From contig NZ_JACVBX010000001.1 of NCBI RefSeq assembly GCF_014852585.1, forward strand, positions 124,001-188,000: DNA of 64,000 bases. The letters run 5' to 3'. The notes beneath the pieces were generated by a model, which was not told the DNA's origin, made no database searches, and saw nothing but the letters and a program-made list of their open reading frames with translations. Source of the DNA: Pseudomonas sp. PDM18. Its GTDB lineage: Bacteria; Pseudomonadota; Gammaproteobacteria; Pseudomonadales; Pseudomonadaceae. Position 1 is the first letter of the stretch. The number at the start of each line of letters is the position of its first letter. Both the position numbers and the translations under genes were made by a program. Below are positions 26,859-35,936 of the stretch, piece after piece.

Positions 26859-26886
26859 ATTCTACAGCCGGCAGAACCTAAGTCAA
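26859..26886 (-). promoter_or_regulatory. Sigma-70 promoter of tRNA-Val-Asp-Asp
   Basis: TTGACT (26886-26881) and TAGAAT (26864-26859) are spaced by 16 bases on the minus strand. A GC-rich discriminator (GCGCCCC) follows, typical of stringently controlled stable-RNA promoters. Confidence 0.8.
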
Positions 26887-26990
26887 TGCCCTGATTGAAA
26901 TTTTTTTCATTTCCGGCGAAAAAAGTTCGGCGCGCGTTTCGACAGCGGTGCACTGCCGCGTTCGCGAGCTCCGAATTCATCCGGAAAACA

Positions 26991-27016
26991 AAAAGGGCGA
27001 CCCTCGGGCCGCCCTC
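26991..27016 (-). terminator. Terminator downstream of SDR gene
   Basis: On the minus strand AGGGCGGCCC...GGGTCGCCCT is followed by TTTTTG. It lies 20 bases beyond the SDR stop and ends the long housekeeping run. Confidence 0.8.
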
Positions 27017-27034
27017 CTCTTCCACACCCGACAC

Positions 27035-27793
27035 TCAGTCGAGGTAGATCATCTTGCGCGTCATGCCACCGTCGATCACCAGCTCCTGGCCAGTGACGAA
27101 ACCAGCGCTGTCACCGATGAGCCAGGCAACTGCCGAGGCGATGTCCTCGCCCGTGCCGACACGGCCGACCAAATGCTGGTCATGGTCCAGCTCGGTCAGC
27201 GGCTCGGCCTCGCGCTCGCGGAGGTCGCGGGCGTCAATCCAGCCGGGGGAAATCGCGTTGACGCGAATGTCCGGGCCAAGGCTGCTGGCCAGGGCGTGGG
27301 TCAGCGACAGCAGCCCGCCCTTGCTCGCCGCGTAAGCCTCGGAATTCGGCTCAGACTGGTGAGCGCGAGTGGAAGCGATGTTGACGATGGCGCCGTTGTG
27401 CGCGCGCAGGTACGGCGCGCAGTGCTTGGCCAGCAGCATCGGGCCGGTGAGGTTCACCGCCAGGGTGCGGTTCCACTCGTTCAGACCGAGGCTTTCCAGC
27501 GCCGTGTTATGCGGCCGGGCGATGGCGGCATTGCTCACCAACGCATCCAGGCGGCCGAACTGACCGATCAGCTCGGCCACAGCCGCGGCGACCTGCCCTT
27601 CACTGGCCACGTCCAGCGCGATGAAGCTGGCGCGCTCACCGAGCGCCGCTGCCACTTTCGGGCCGCGCTCACGGTCGATGTCCGCCAGCACCACTTGCCA
27701 GCCCTCGGCGACCAGCCAGGCAGCGACGCCCAGGCCGATGCCGTGTGCTGCACCGGTGACCAGCACCACCTGGCCGTTGCCCAGGGCGTCCAT
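27035..27793 (-). CDS. SDR-family oxidoreductase (PA3106-like)
   Basis: The 252-residue product has the Rossmann motif [14 protein letters not shown] at its N terminus, NNA-equivalent SNAAIARP, and the catalytic Tyr/Lys in [15 protein letters not shown], all standard for short-chain dehydrogenases. It ends with [11 protein letters not shown], the common C-terminal signature of classical SDRs. The start is uncertain: ATG at 27793 gives a normal N terminus, while GTG at 27802 overlaps the metZ stop as GTGA. Either way it follows metZ directly and is probably co-transcribed. Substrate unknown. Confidence 0.88.
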   Translation of the reverse strand: MDALGNGQVVLVTGAAHGIGLGVAAWLVAEGWQVVLADIDRERGPKVAAALGERASFIALDVASEGQVAAAVAELIGQFGRLDALVSNAAIARPHNTALESLGLNEWNRTLAVNLTGPMLLAKHCAPYLRAHNGAIVNIASTRAHQSEPNSEAYAASKGGLLSLTHALASSLGPDIRVNAISPGWIDARDLREREAEPLTELDHDQHLVGRVGTGEDIASAVAWLIGDSAGFVTGQELVIDGGMTRKMIYLD

Positions 27794-27798
27794 TACGC

Positions 27799-29010
27799 TC
27801 ACAGCGCCGCCAGGCCTCGCGCCAGGTCGGCCTTGATGTCATCGACATCTTCCAGGCCCACGGCGACGCGGATCAGGTTGTCACGGATGCCGGCGTTCTC
27901 GCGCTCGGCCGGCGACAGGCGACCGTGGGAGGTCGTGGCCGGGTGGGCGATGGTGGTCTTGGTGTCACCCAGGTTGGTGGTGATGGAGATCATCCGGGTG
28001 GCGTCGATGCAGCGCCAGGCTGCCGCCTTGTCACCCTTCACCTCGAAGCTCACCACCGCGCCGAAGCCCTTCTGCTGACGCTTGGCCAGCTCGTGCTGCG
28101 AGTGGCTGGGCAGGCCCGCGTAGTAAACGCGATCCACGCCCGGCTGCTGCTCGAGCCACTCGGCGACCAGTTGCGCCGAGGCGCTGTGGGCCTGCATGCG
28201 CACGCGCAGGGTTTCCAGGCCCTTGATGAAGATCCAGGCGTTGAATGGGCTGAGCGTCGGGCCGGCGGTACGCAGGAAGCCGACGACGGGCTCCATTTGC
28301 GCGCGCCGACCGGCGACTACGCCACCCATGGTGCGGCCCTGGCCGTCGATGTACTTGGTCGCGGAGTGGATCACCACGTCCGCGCCCAGCTTCAGCGGCT
28401 GCTGCAGCGCCGGGGTGCAGAAGCAGTTATCCACCGCCAGCAGCGCGCCCTTGGCATGGGCGATCTCGGCCAGCGCGGCGATATCCACCAGCTCGGCCAG
28501 CGGGTTGGACGGCGATTCGACGAAGAACAGCTTGGTGTTCGGCTTGCAGGCCACTTCCCAGGCTTTCAGGTCGCTCAGCGGCGGGTAGTCCACCTCGATG
28601 CCGAAGCGCTTGAAGTACTTCTCGAACAGGCTGATGGTCGAGCCGAACACGCTGCGCGAGACCAGCACATGGTCGCCGGCGCTGCACAGGCTCATCACCA
28701 GCGAGAGGATGGCCGACATGCCGGTGGACGTGGCCACCGCCTGCTCGGCGCCTTCCAGCGCGGCGATGCGCTCCTCGAAGGTGCGCACCGTGGGGTTGGT
28801 GTAGCGCGAGTAGACGTTGCCCGGCACTTCACCGGCGAAACGCGCGGCCGCATCGGCGGCACTGCGGAACACGTAGCTGGAGGTGGTGAACAGGCCTTCG
28901 CCGTGTTCAGCCTCTGGGGTGCGGCGTTGCCCGGCGCGCACTGCGAGGGTGTCGAAACCGACGCCCTCCAGGTCGCTGTCCAGCCGGCCGGCTTCCCAAT
29001 CCTGAGCCAT
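27799..29010 (-). CDS. metZ: O-succinylhomoserine sulfhydrylase
   Basis: This is a 403-residue Cys/Met-metabolism PLP enzyme. The Schiff-base lysine is K219 in [13 protein letters not shown], and [20 protein letters not shown] is the family's N-terminal signature. The location directly after purF and the sequence agree with Pseudomonas MetZ, which makes homocysteine from O-succinylhomoserine and sulfide. The alternative assignments in this family (MetB, cystathionine gamma-lyase) are less likely given the conserved position. It starts 11 bases after purF. Confidence 0.93.
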   Translation of the reverse strand: MAQDWEAGRLDSDLEGVGFDTLAVRAGQRRTPEAEHGEGLFTTSSYVFRSAADAAARFAGEVPGNVYSRYTNPTVRTFEERIAALEGAEQAVATSTGMSAILSLVMSLCSAGDHVLVSRSVFGSTISLFEKYFKRFGIEVDYPPLSDLKAWEVACKPNTKLFFVESPSNPLAELVDIAALAEIAHAKGALLAVDNCFCTPALQQPLKLGADVVIHSATKYIDGQGRTMGGVVAGRRAQMEPVVGFLRTAGPTLSPFNAWIFIKGLETLRVRMQAHSASAQLVAEWLEQQPGVDRVYYAGLPSHSQHELAKRQQKGFGAVVSFEVKGDKAAAWRCIDATRMISITTNLGDTKTTIAHPATTSHGRLSPAERENAGIRDNLIRVAVGLEDVDDIKADLARGLAAL

Positions 29011-29021
29011 GCCTGCTCTCC

Positions 29022-30527
29022 TTAGTCGTTATAGAGATCGATGATGGCGCTGACCGCGGCACCCTTGGTCTTGGTGGAGTCGTTGCGCGCCTGGTCGATC
29101 TTGTTCAGATAGGCTTCGTCGACGTCACCGGTGACGTACTCACCGTTGAACACGGCGCAGTCGAAGTGATCGATCTTGATCTTGCCGCCCTCGGTGGATT
29201 CGATCAGGTCCTGCAGGTCCTGATACACCAGCCAGTCGGCACCGATCAGCTCGCCGACTTCCTCGGTGCTGCGGTTGTGCGCGATCAGCTCGTGGGCGCT
29301 CGGCATGTCGATGCCGTAGACGTTGGGGTAGCGCACCGCCGGAGCGGCGGAGCAGAAGTAGACGTTCTTCGCGCCAGCCTCGCGAGCCATCTGGATGATC
29401 TGCTTGCAGGTGGTGCCGCGAACGATGGAGTCGTCCACCAGCATCACGTTCTTGCCGCGGAATTCCAGCTCGATGGCGTTGAGCTTCTGGCGCACCGATT
29501 TCTTGCGCGCAGCCTGGCCGGGCATGATGAAGGTACGGCCGATGTAGCGGTTCTTCACGAAGCCTTCGCGGAACTTCACGCCCAGGCGGTTGGCCAGTTC
29601 CAGCGCGGCGGTGCGGCTGGTGTCCGGGATCGGGATGACCACGTCGATGTCGTGGTCCGGACGCTCGCGGAGGATCTTGTCGGCCAGCTTCTCGCCCATG
29701 CGCAGGCGCGCCTTGTAGACCGAGATGCCGTCAATGATGGAGTCCGGACGCGCCAGGTAGACGTGCTCGAAGATGCACGGCGCGTACTGCGGGTTGGCCG
29801 CACACTGGCGGGTGTAGAGCTTGCCGTCCTCGGTGATGTACACCGCTTCGCCCGGGGCTAGGTCGCGGATCAGGGTGAAGCCGAGGACGTCCAGGGCCAC
29901 GCTTTCCGAGGCGATCATGTACTCCACGCCGTTCTCGGTGTGACGCTGGCCGAAGACGATCGGGCGGATCGCATGGGGATCGCGGAAGCCGACGATGCCG
30001 TAGCCGGTGATCATCGCCACCACGGCGTAACCACCCACGCAACGGGCATGCACGCCGGCAACAGCGGCGAACACGTCTTCCTCGGTGGGTTGCAGCTTGT
30101 TGCGCACCGCCAGTTCATGGGCGAACACGTTGAGCAGCACTTCCGAGTCGGAGTTGGTGTTCACGTGGCGCAGGTCGGATTCGTAGATTTCCTTGGCCAG
30201 TTGCTCGACGTTGGTCAGGTTGCCGTTGTGCGCCAGGGTGATGCCATAGGGCGAGTTGACGTAGAACGGCTGCGCCTCGGCGGAGCTGGAGCTGCCCGCG
30301 GTCGGGTAGCGCACGTGACCGATGCCGATCTTGCCGACCAGGCGCTGCATGTGGCGCTGCTGGAAGACATCACGGACCAGGCCGTTGTCCTTGCGCAGGT
30401 ACAGACGGTCGTCCTGACAGGTGACAATCCCCGCAGCGTCCTGGCCACGATGCTGGAGAACGGTGAGCGCGTCATAGAGCGCCTGATTCACGTTCGACTT
30501 GCCCACGATACCGACGATGCCACACAT
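29022..30527 (-). CDS. purF: Amidophosphoribosyltransferase
   Basis: The mature enzyme begins with the catalytic Cys directly after Met ([15 protein letters not shown]), so ATG at 30527 is the start and not the codon three upstream. The N-terminal glutaminase domain is followed by the phosphoribosyltransferase domain with the PRPP loop [17 protein letters not shown]. The length of 501 residues is normal. It catalyses the first committed step of purine synthesis. It lies downstream of cvpA (106-bp gap) and upstream of metZ, the order known for the Pseudomonas folC-cvpA-purF region. Confidence 0.97.
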   Translation of the reverse strand: MCGIVGIVGKSNVNQALYDALTVLQHRGQDAAGIVTCQDDRLYLRKDNGLVRDVFQQRHMQRLVGKIGIGHVRYPTAGSSSSAEAQPFYVNSPYGITLAHNGNLTNVEQLAKEIYESDLRHVNTNSDSEVLLNVFAHELAVRNKLQPTEEDVFAAVAGVHARCVGGYAVVAMITGYGIVGFRDPHAIRPIVFGQRHTENGVEYMIASESVALDVLGFTLIRDLAPGEAVYITEDGKLYTRQCAANPQYAPCIFEHVYLARPDSIIDGISVYKARLRMGEKLADKILRERPDHDIDVVIPIPDTSRTAALELANRLGVKFREGFVKNRYIGRTFIMPGQAARKKSVRQKLNAIELEFRGKNVMLVDDSIVRGTTCKQIIQMAREAGAKNVYFCSAAPAVRYPNVYGIDMPSAHELIAHNRSTEEVGELIGADWLVYQDLQDLIESTEGGKIKIDHFDCAVFNGEYVTGDVDEAYLNKIDQARNDSTKTKGAAVSAIIDLYND

Positions 30528-30633
30528 GCGACGCAACCCCTAGTTGGTGTTCAGGCTAAAACAATTCCATATTCGGCAGTATCCACCGGACCTGCCGTAG
30601 CGGCGACGGCTACCCGTCGCCTCCGCCCGCCCC

Positions 30634-31176
30634 TCACTGGGCCGGCAGCAAACCACCCACTCCGGACGGCGGAGTGATGGTCACGCCGGACATCCACTGC
30701 CCGGCAAAAGTCAGGATGAAGTTCTTCGACCAGTCGGCGACCATCAGGAAATGCGGCATCAGCACCGATTGCTGCCACCACGGGTCCTGTTGTACCGGCG
30801 CCAGGCTTAGCAGGCCTACCAGCAAAACCACCAGCAGCACGCCACGGGCTCCGCCGAACACCATGCCGAGCACACGGTCGGTGCCGGACATGCCTGTCAC
30901 CCGCACCAGCTCACTGATGAGGAAATTGACGAGTGCGCCCAGCAGCAGCGTGACGACGAAAAGAAGAGCGCAGGCGGCAATGACACGCCCCGAGGGCAGC
31001 TGGATGTAGGGTGCGAGATGCTCGGCCAGGGCGCCGCCGAACATCCAGGCGACCGCACCGGCTACGATCCAGGTGACCAGCGACAGGGCTTCCTTGACGA
31101 AACCACGGCTCAAGCTGATCAGGCTGGAAATGACGATGATGCCGATCATCGTCCAATCGACCCAGGTAAATGCCAC
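30634..31176 (-). CDS. cvpA: CvpA family membrane protein
   Basis: The 180-residue product has four hydrophobic helices (WTMIGIIVISSLISLS, LVTWIVAGAVAWMFGG, VIAACALLFVVTLLLGALV, GVLLVVLLVGLLSLAP), with the conserved SRGFVKEALSLVTW between the first two. It is the inner-membrane protein needed for colicin V production in E. coli, whose physiological role is still unclear. It stands between dedD and purF as in many gamma-proteobacteria. Confidence 0.95.
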   Translation of the reverse strand: MAFTWVDWTMIGIIVISSLISLSRGFVKEALSLVTWIVAGAVAWMFGGALAEHLAPYIQLPSGRVIAACALLFVVTLLLGALVNFLISELVRVTGMSGTDRVLGMVFGGARGVLLVVLLVGLLSLAPVQQDPWWQQSVLMPHFLMVADWSKNFILTFAGQWMSGVTITPPSGVGGLLPAQ

Positions 31177-31233
31177 GTTGCGGCCCAGAAACGGAAAGGC
31201 CCCGCATTTTAGCAGAGGCCTTCGATTTAGAAG

Positions 31234-31255
31234 AGCCCCAGTTTTACATGGGGCT
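31234..31255 (-). terminator. Weak hairpin between dedD and cvpA
   Basis: agcccca/tggggct forms a 7-bp stem around an 8-base loop 26 bases beyond the dedD stop. Only a broken T run (CTCTTCT) follows on the minus strand, so read-through into cvpA is likely. Confidence 0.4.
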
Positions 31256-31280
31256 GATTGAGAGAAGCTAACGAACGGAC

Positions 31281-31946
31281 TCAGCCACGCTCAGGCTGGA
31301 AGCGCACCACGAAACCGTTGAGTTTCTGCTGTTTACCAAGCTGGTCACGCAGACGATCCGCCTCGGCGCGCTCGACCACCGGACCAACAAAGACGCGGTT
31401 CATTCCGTCGAAGCTACGCACGTAGGCGTTATAGCCCTGGCTGCGCAAGGACTTCTGCAGCTCGTCGGCGCGGGCGCGATTGGACAGGCTGGCCAGTTGC
31501 ACCGACCAGCTCACGGGGAGGTTATTGCTGTCCAGGCGCTGGGCCGGCTGTTGCGCCGGAGCGGCAGGAGCAATAGTGGTCTGGACCTGAGCAGGCTGCT
31601 GTGCAGGCTTGGGAGCAGCCGGCTGCGGTGCAGGAGCCTTGGGCTGCGTCGGCTGGGCCTGCTGGGTTGGCAGGCTGGCAATGGGAACGGAAGGCGCCTG
31701 CGCCGAAGCCGCTTCGGCCGGGGGCACGGCATTCTCCGCATCCTCAGCCTGAGGTTCGGGAACTTCGGTGGGTTGCACTTCTACGGTGGGCATTGCCGGT
31801 GGCTTGGGCATCACCGGCGCTTCGACCACCACCTGGCGTACATCATCCTCGCGGGAGAACAGCATCGGCAGGAAGATCACGGCCAGCGCCAGCAGCACCA
31901 GTGCTCCGACTACCCGCTGCTTGAGCCCCTTATCGAGCAACGCCAT
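31281..31946 (-). CDS. dedD: SPOR-domain cell-division protein DedD
   Basis: The 221-residue product starts at ATG 31946, which has an AGGGGAG site. It has a short cytoplasmic N terminus, one membrane helix (VVGALVLLALAVIFLPMLF), a long Pro/Ala/Gln-rich periplasmic linker and a C-terminal SPOR domain (SWSVQLASLSNRARADELQKSLRSQGYNAYVR). SPOR domains bind denuded glycan strands at the division septum. It lies between folC and cvpA, as in E. coli and P. aeruginosa. Confidence 0.92.
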   Translation of the reverse strand: MALLDKGLKQRVVGALVLLALAVIFLPMLFSREDDVRQVVVEAPVMPKPPAMPTVEVQPTEVPEPQAEDAENAVPPAEAASAQAPSVPIASLPTQQAQPTQPKAPAPQPAAPKPAQQPAQVQTTIAPAAPAQQPAQRLDSNNLPVSWSVQLASLSNRARADELQKSLRSQGYNAYVRSFDGMNRVFVGPVVERAEADRLRDQLGKQQKLNGFVVRFQPERG

Positions 31947-31968
31947 GCACAACTCCCCTTAGGTCCAC

Positions 31969-33249
31969 TTATTGAGCAGCCTTGGCGAGCCACTCCAGGG
32001 CATCCGCCACGCTGTAGAACGAACCGAACACCAGTATCTCGTCATCGGTGCCCGCTGCATCGCACTGCGCCACCAGTGCCGCGGCGATATCGCCATGGCA
32101 GCTGACCTGCGCTCCACGCGCCTGCAGCGCGGCCTCCAGCTCTGCGGCAGGACGACTGCGACCGGTGGGCAGCGGCGCGACGGCCCAATCCTGCACCAAG
32201 CCGAGCAAGGGTTCCAGTACGCCGTCGAGATCCTTGTCCGCGAGCAGGCCGAACACCGCGTGGCGCGCCCCCCTGGGCGGCGCTGCACGCAGGCGGCTGG
32301 CAAGGTATTGCGCTGCGTGCGGATTATGCCCGACGTCGAGCAGCAAGTGGCGCTCTTCGCCGTGCCATTGCACGGTGCGGCGATCCAGACGCCCGGTCAC
32401 GCGGGTGCGCTGCAGTGCGGCGACCAGTTGCTCGGGCTGCCACGGCAGGTCCAGCAAGGCATAGACCTGCAAGGCCAGCGCCGCGTTCTCCATCGGCAGG
32501 TCGAGCAGCGGCAGATTGTGCAGGCTCAGCGCCTCGCCAGTGGCGGAGCAGCCGCGCCAGTGCCAGTCGCCCTCGCCAATCGCCAGGTCGAAATCGCGCC
32601 CGCGCAGGACCAGCGGCGAGCCGAGCTTGCGCGCTTGCTCCAAGATCGGCGCGGGCGGCTCCAGGTCACCACAGACCGCAGGCTTGCCGGCGCGGAAGAT
32701 GCCGGCCTTCTCGAAGGCCACGCTTTCGCGAGTGTCGCCCAGCCAGTCGGCGTGATCGATACCGATGCTGGTCACCGCGGCGACGTCGGAGTCGATCAGG
32801 TTGACCGCATCCAGGCGACCGCCCAGGCCGACCTCCAGTACCACGGCATCCAGGTTGGCGCGCTCGAACAGCCAGAGGGCTGCGAGGGTGCCCATCTCGA
32901 AGTAGGTCAGGGTGATTTCGCCGCGAGCCGCCTCGACGGCGGCGAAGGCTTCGCAGAGAGCCTCATCGCTGGCTTCGACGCCATCGATGAGCACCCGCTC
33001 GTTGTAGCGCAGCAGGTGCGGAGAGCTGTAGACGCCGACGCGCTGGCCCTGCTCGCCGAGCAGGGCGGCGAGAAAGGCGCAGGTGGAACCCTTGCCATTG
33101 GTGCCGGTGACGGTCACCACGCGGGGCGCGGGGCGCCCTAGGCCAAGTCGGCCAGCCACTTCACGGGAGCGATCCAGCCCCATGTCGATTGCCGTGGGGT
33201 GGAGTTGTTCGAGATAGCTGAGCCAGTCGGCAAGGGTACGTTGGGTCAT
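31969..33249 (-). CDS. folC: Folylpolyglutamate / dihydrofolate synthase
   Basis: The open frame extends into accD, but ATG at 33249 overlaps the accD stop (ATGA) and gives a normal 426-residue product starting [18 protein letters not shown]. The P-loop [20 protein letters not shown] and the Mur-ligase-type core ([20 protein letters not shown]) identify FolC. It adds glutamate to dihydropteroate and folates in the cytoplasm. It is translationally coupled to accD; the FolC stop is 22 bases before dedD's start. Confidence 0.96.
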   Translation of the reverse strand: MTQRTLADWLSYLEQLHPTAIDMGLDRSREVAGRLGLGRPAPRVVTVTGTNGKGSTCAFLAALLGEQGQRVGVYSSPHLLRYNERVLIDGVEASDEALCEAFAAVEAARGEITLTYFEMGTLAALWLFERANLDAVVLEVGLGGRLDAVNLIDSDVAAVTSIGIDHADWLGDTRESVAFEKAGIFRAGKPAVCGDLEPPAPILEQARKLGSPLVLRGRDFDLAIGEGDWHWRGCSATGEALSLHNLPLLDLPMENAALALQVYALLDLPWQPEQLVAALQRTRVTGRLDRRTVQWHGEERHLLLDVGHNPHAAQYLASRLRAAPPRGARHAVFGLLADKDLDGVLEPLLGLVQDWAVAPLPTGRSRPAAELEAALQARGAQVSCHGDIAAALVAQCDAAGTDDEILVFGSFYSVADALEWLAKAAQ

Positions 33250-34121
33250 CCTGCGAGCGCGGTACTTGGAGTGTGGGTGAATTTGGCCAGCAGGCTGGCG
33301 AGCCGCTGACGCATTTCCGAACGGTGGACGATCATGTCGATGGCGCCGTGCTCCAGCAGGAACTCGCTGCGCTGGAAGCCTTCCGGCAGCTTCTCGCGCA
33401 CGGTCTGCTCGATCACTCGCGGACCGGCAAAGCCGATCAGGGCGCGCGGCTCGCCGACAATCACGTCGCCGAGCATCGCCAGGCTGGCGGATACGCCGCC
33501 GTAGACCGGGTCGGTCAGCACGGAGATGAACGGGATGCCCTCTTCGCGCAGGCGGGCCAGCGCGGCGGAGGTCTTGGCCATCTGCATCAGGGAGATCAGC
33601 GCCTCCTGCATGCGCGCGCCACCCGAGGCGGAGAAGCAGATCATCGGGCAACGGTTTTCCAGGGCGTAGCTGGCGGCGCGCACGAAGCGCTCGCCGACGA
33701 TGGACCCCATGGAGCCGCCCATGAAGGAGAACTCGAAGGCGCTGACTACGACCGGCAGGCCCATCAGCTTGCCGCTCATGGAGATCAGCGCATCCTTCTC
33801 GCCGGTGTCTTTCTGCGCGGCGGTCAGGCGGTCCTTGTACTTCTTGCTGTCGCGGAACTTCAGACGGTCCACCGGCTCCAGCTCGGCGCCCAGCTCTTCG
33901 CGGCCTTCCTCATCGAGGAAGATATCGATGCGTGCGCGGGCGCCGATACGCATGTGGTGATCGCACTTGGGGCAGACGTCGAGGGTCTTTTCCAGCTCCG
34001 GACGGTACAGCACCGCCTCGCAGGACGGGCACTTGTGCCACAGGCCTTCCGGAACCGAGCTCTTCTTCGCCTCGGAACGCATGATGGAAGGGATCAGCTT
34101 GTCTACCAGCCAGTTGCTCAT
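33246..34121 (-). CDS. accD: Acetyl-CoA carboxylase carboxyltransferase subunit beta
   Basis: The 291-residue product shows the N-terminal C4 zinc ribbon ([10 protein letters not shown]...[11 protein letters not shown]), then the carboxyltransferase core with [25 protein letters not shown] and [36 protein letters not shown]. With AccA it transfers the carboxyl group from biotin to acetyl-CoA, the first step of fatty-acid synthesis. A 257-bp gap with no gene separates it from trpF. The stop overlaps the folC start. Confidence 0.97.
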   Translation of the reverse strand: MSNWLVDKLIPSIMRSEAKKSSVPEGLWHKCPSCEAVLYRPELEKTLDVCPKCDHHMRIGARARIDIFLDEEGREELGAELEPVDRLKFRDSKKYKDRLTAAQKDTGEKDALISMSGKLMGLPVVVSAFEFSFMGGSMGSIVGERFVRAASYALENRCPMICFSASGGARMQEALISLMQMAKTSAALARLREEGIPFISVLTDPVYGGVSASLAMLGDVIVGEPRALIGFAGPRVIEQTVREKLPEGFQRSEFLLEHGAIDMIVHRSEMRQRLASLLAKFTHTPSTALAG

Positions 34122-34378
34122 GCTCTCGTCTCCAGTGCAGTGACACGGCGCGATGGGTTGCGCGTGCCCCTGAGCAAATTCATCGTCGCGGTTCCGACCT
34201 CAAGGCCGGAACCCCTCGCAAACAAAGGCGCCGCCTGGGGCGTCGCCACGGATACAGCACTCGATGCGGGTCGCCGATGGGCAAGACTGCCAACACCGAC
34301 AACTCCCAGCGCCACCCACAGGCAGCGATTGGGTAGTGGACGGCGGCAGGCCGCTCGTCGTCACATGAAGATTCCGCG

Positions 34379-35002
34379 TCACGCCACCGAACGACACTGC
34401 GCAATGAAATCGCGGATCTTCTGCGCATCCTTGATGCCCTTGCTCGCCTCCACCCCGCCGCTCACATCCACGGCGTAAGGACGCACCAGGGCGATGGCGT
34501 CGGCCACGTTGCCGACCGTCAGACCGCCGGCCAGGATCAGCGGACGCTGCACATCCCTGGGTACCAGCGACCAGTCGAAGGCCCGCCCGGTTCCGCCGGG
34601 AATGCCTTCCACATAGGTATCGAGGAGGAAGCCGCTGGCCTGAGGATACTTCGCGATCTGCGCCGCCACATCGTCGCCCGGCTTCACGCGCAGGGCCTTG
34701 ATGTAGCGCTTGTGCCAGCCGGAGCAGACCTCGGGGGTCTCGTCACCGTGAAACTGCAGGACGTCCAGCGGCACCGCATCGAGGATTTCCCCCAGCTCGC
34801 AGCGACTGGCATCGACGAACAGGCCGACGGTACTGACGAAGGGCGGCAGCGCGGCAACGATCGCCCGCGCCTGCTGGATGCTCACCGCGCGCGGGCTCTT
34901 GGCGTAGAACACCAGGCCGATGGCGTCGGCGCCCGCCTCGGCGGCGGCCAGGGCATCCTCGACTCGGGTAATACCGCAGATTTTGATGCGAACGGCGGAC
35001 AA
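34379..35002 (-). CDS. trpF: Phosphoribosylanthranilate isomerase
   Basis: The body matches Trp[36 protein letters not shown] at the N terminus, [26 protein letters not shown], and the C-terminal [19 protein letters not shown]. It isomerises phosphoribosyl anthranilate in tryptophan synthesis. The start is best placed at TTG 35002 ([10 protein letters not shown]), because no ATG or GTG fits and the family begins just before this motif. It follows truA by 57 bases. Confidence 0.93.
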   Translation of the reverse strand: MSAVRIKICGITRVEDALAAAEAGADAIGLVFYAKSPRAVSIQQARAIVAALPPFVSTVGLFVDASRCELGEILDAVPLDVLQFHGDETPEVCSGWHKRYIKALRVKPGDDVAAQIAKYPQASGFLLDTYVEGIPGGTGRAFDWSLVPRDVQRPLILAGGLTVGNVADAIALVRPYAVDVSGGVEASKGIKDAQKIRDFIAQCRSVA

Positions 35003-35059
35003 GATGCAGCAACCTTCAGGCAAGTGATCGATCGATGGTAGCAAATGACCCTGGCATCG

Positions 35060-35917
35060 TCAGCCAAAGGTATCCGGCAAACTTGAAAGGAAATGTGGCC
35101 CCAGATACCGCTCGGGCAACACGAACTCCTCCGGGTATTCGACGCTGACCAGGTACAGCCCGTAGGGATGAGCGGTGATGCCGCTGGCACGCCGATCGCG
35201 GGCCGCCAGCGCCTCGGCCGCCCACTCCACCGGGCGCTCGCCGGCACCGATGGTCATCAGCATCCCGGCGAAATTGCGCACCATGTGATGCAGGAAGGCG
35301 TTGGCGCGAACATCCAGCACGATGAAGCGCCCGTGCTCGATCACCTCGAGATGGTGCACCGTCTTGATCGCCGACTTGGCCTGGCATTGCACCGCGCGGA
35401 ACGAGGTGAAGTCGTGGGTGCCGACCAGTGCGCGGGCCGCCTCGCGCATGCGCGAGACATCCAGCGGACGGTGGTTCCAGGTGACTTCCTCGGCCATGTG
35501 CGCCGGGCGGATCTGGTCGTTGTAGATCACGTAGCGATAGCGCCGCGCCATGGCGGTGAAGCGCGCATGGAAATGCGCCGGCATCACCTTGGCCCAGGTC
35601 ACGCTGATGTCGTTGGGCAGGTTGGCATTGGTGCCCATGACCCAGGCGATGAGCGAGCGCTCGGCGGTGGTGTCGAAATGCACCACCTGCCCGCTCGCGT
35701 GCACCAGCGCGTCGGTACGACCCGCGCACATCAGCGAAACCGGATGGTCAGCCACCCGGGACAGAGCTTTTTCCAGCGCGCCCTGCACGGTCGGCACACC
35801 ATTTTCCTGGCGCTGCCAGCCGCGATAGCGCGAGCCTTTGAATTCGACGCCCAGGGCAATCCTGGAAACGCCAACGGCGGCCGATTCGGCCGCCGCTGAG
35901 GGTACTGCTTCAATCAT
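35060..35917 (-). CDS. truA: tRNA pseudouridine(38-40) synthase
   Basis: The product has 285 residues. The TruA motif around the catalytic Asp69 reads CAGRTDALVHASGQVVHFDT. The common form is GRTDAGVHA, so position 71 has Leu in place of Gly. Other features (GVEFKGSRYRGWQRQENGVPTVQGALEKAL, ARRYRYVIYND, FLHHMVRNFAGMLM) are standard. It modifies uridines 38-40 in the anticodon stem of many tRNAs. It lies 19 bases after fimV and 57 before trpF. Confidence 0.95.
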   Translation of the reverse strand: MIEAVPSAAAESAAVGVSRIALGVEFKGSRYRGWQRQENGVPTVQGALEKALSRVADHPVSLMCAGRTDALVHASGQVVHFDTTAERSLIAWVMGTNANLPNDISVTWAKVMPAHFHARFTAMARRYRYVIYNDQIRPAHMAEEVTWNHRPLDVSRMREAARALVGTHDFTSFRAVQCQAKSAIKTVHHLEVIEHGRFIVLDVRANAFLHHMVRNFAGMLMTIGAGERPVEWAAEALAARDRRASGITAHPYGLYLVSVEYPEEFVLPERYLGPHFLSSLPDTFG

Positions 35918-35936
35918 CTATCTGGAGCCTTCCGGC

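Noticed and set aside
32250..33651. N-terminal extension of the folC frame
   Set aside because: Overlaps accD in another frame and is Arg-rich; the ATGA overlap start at 33249 fits the family.
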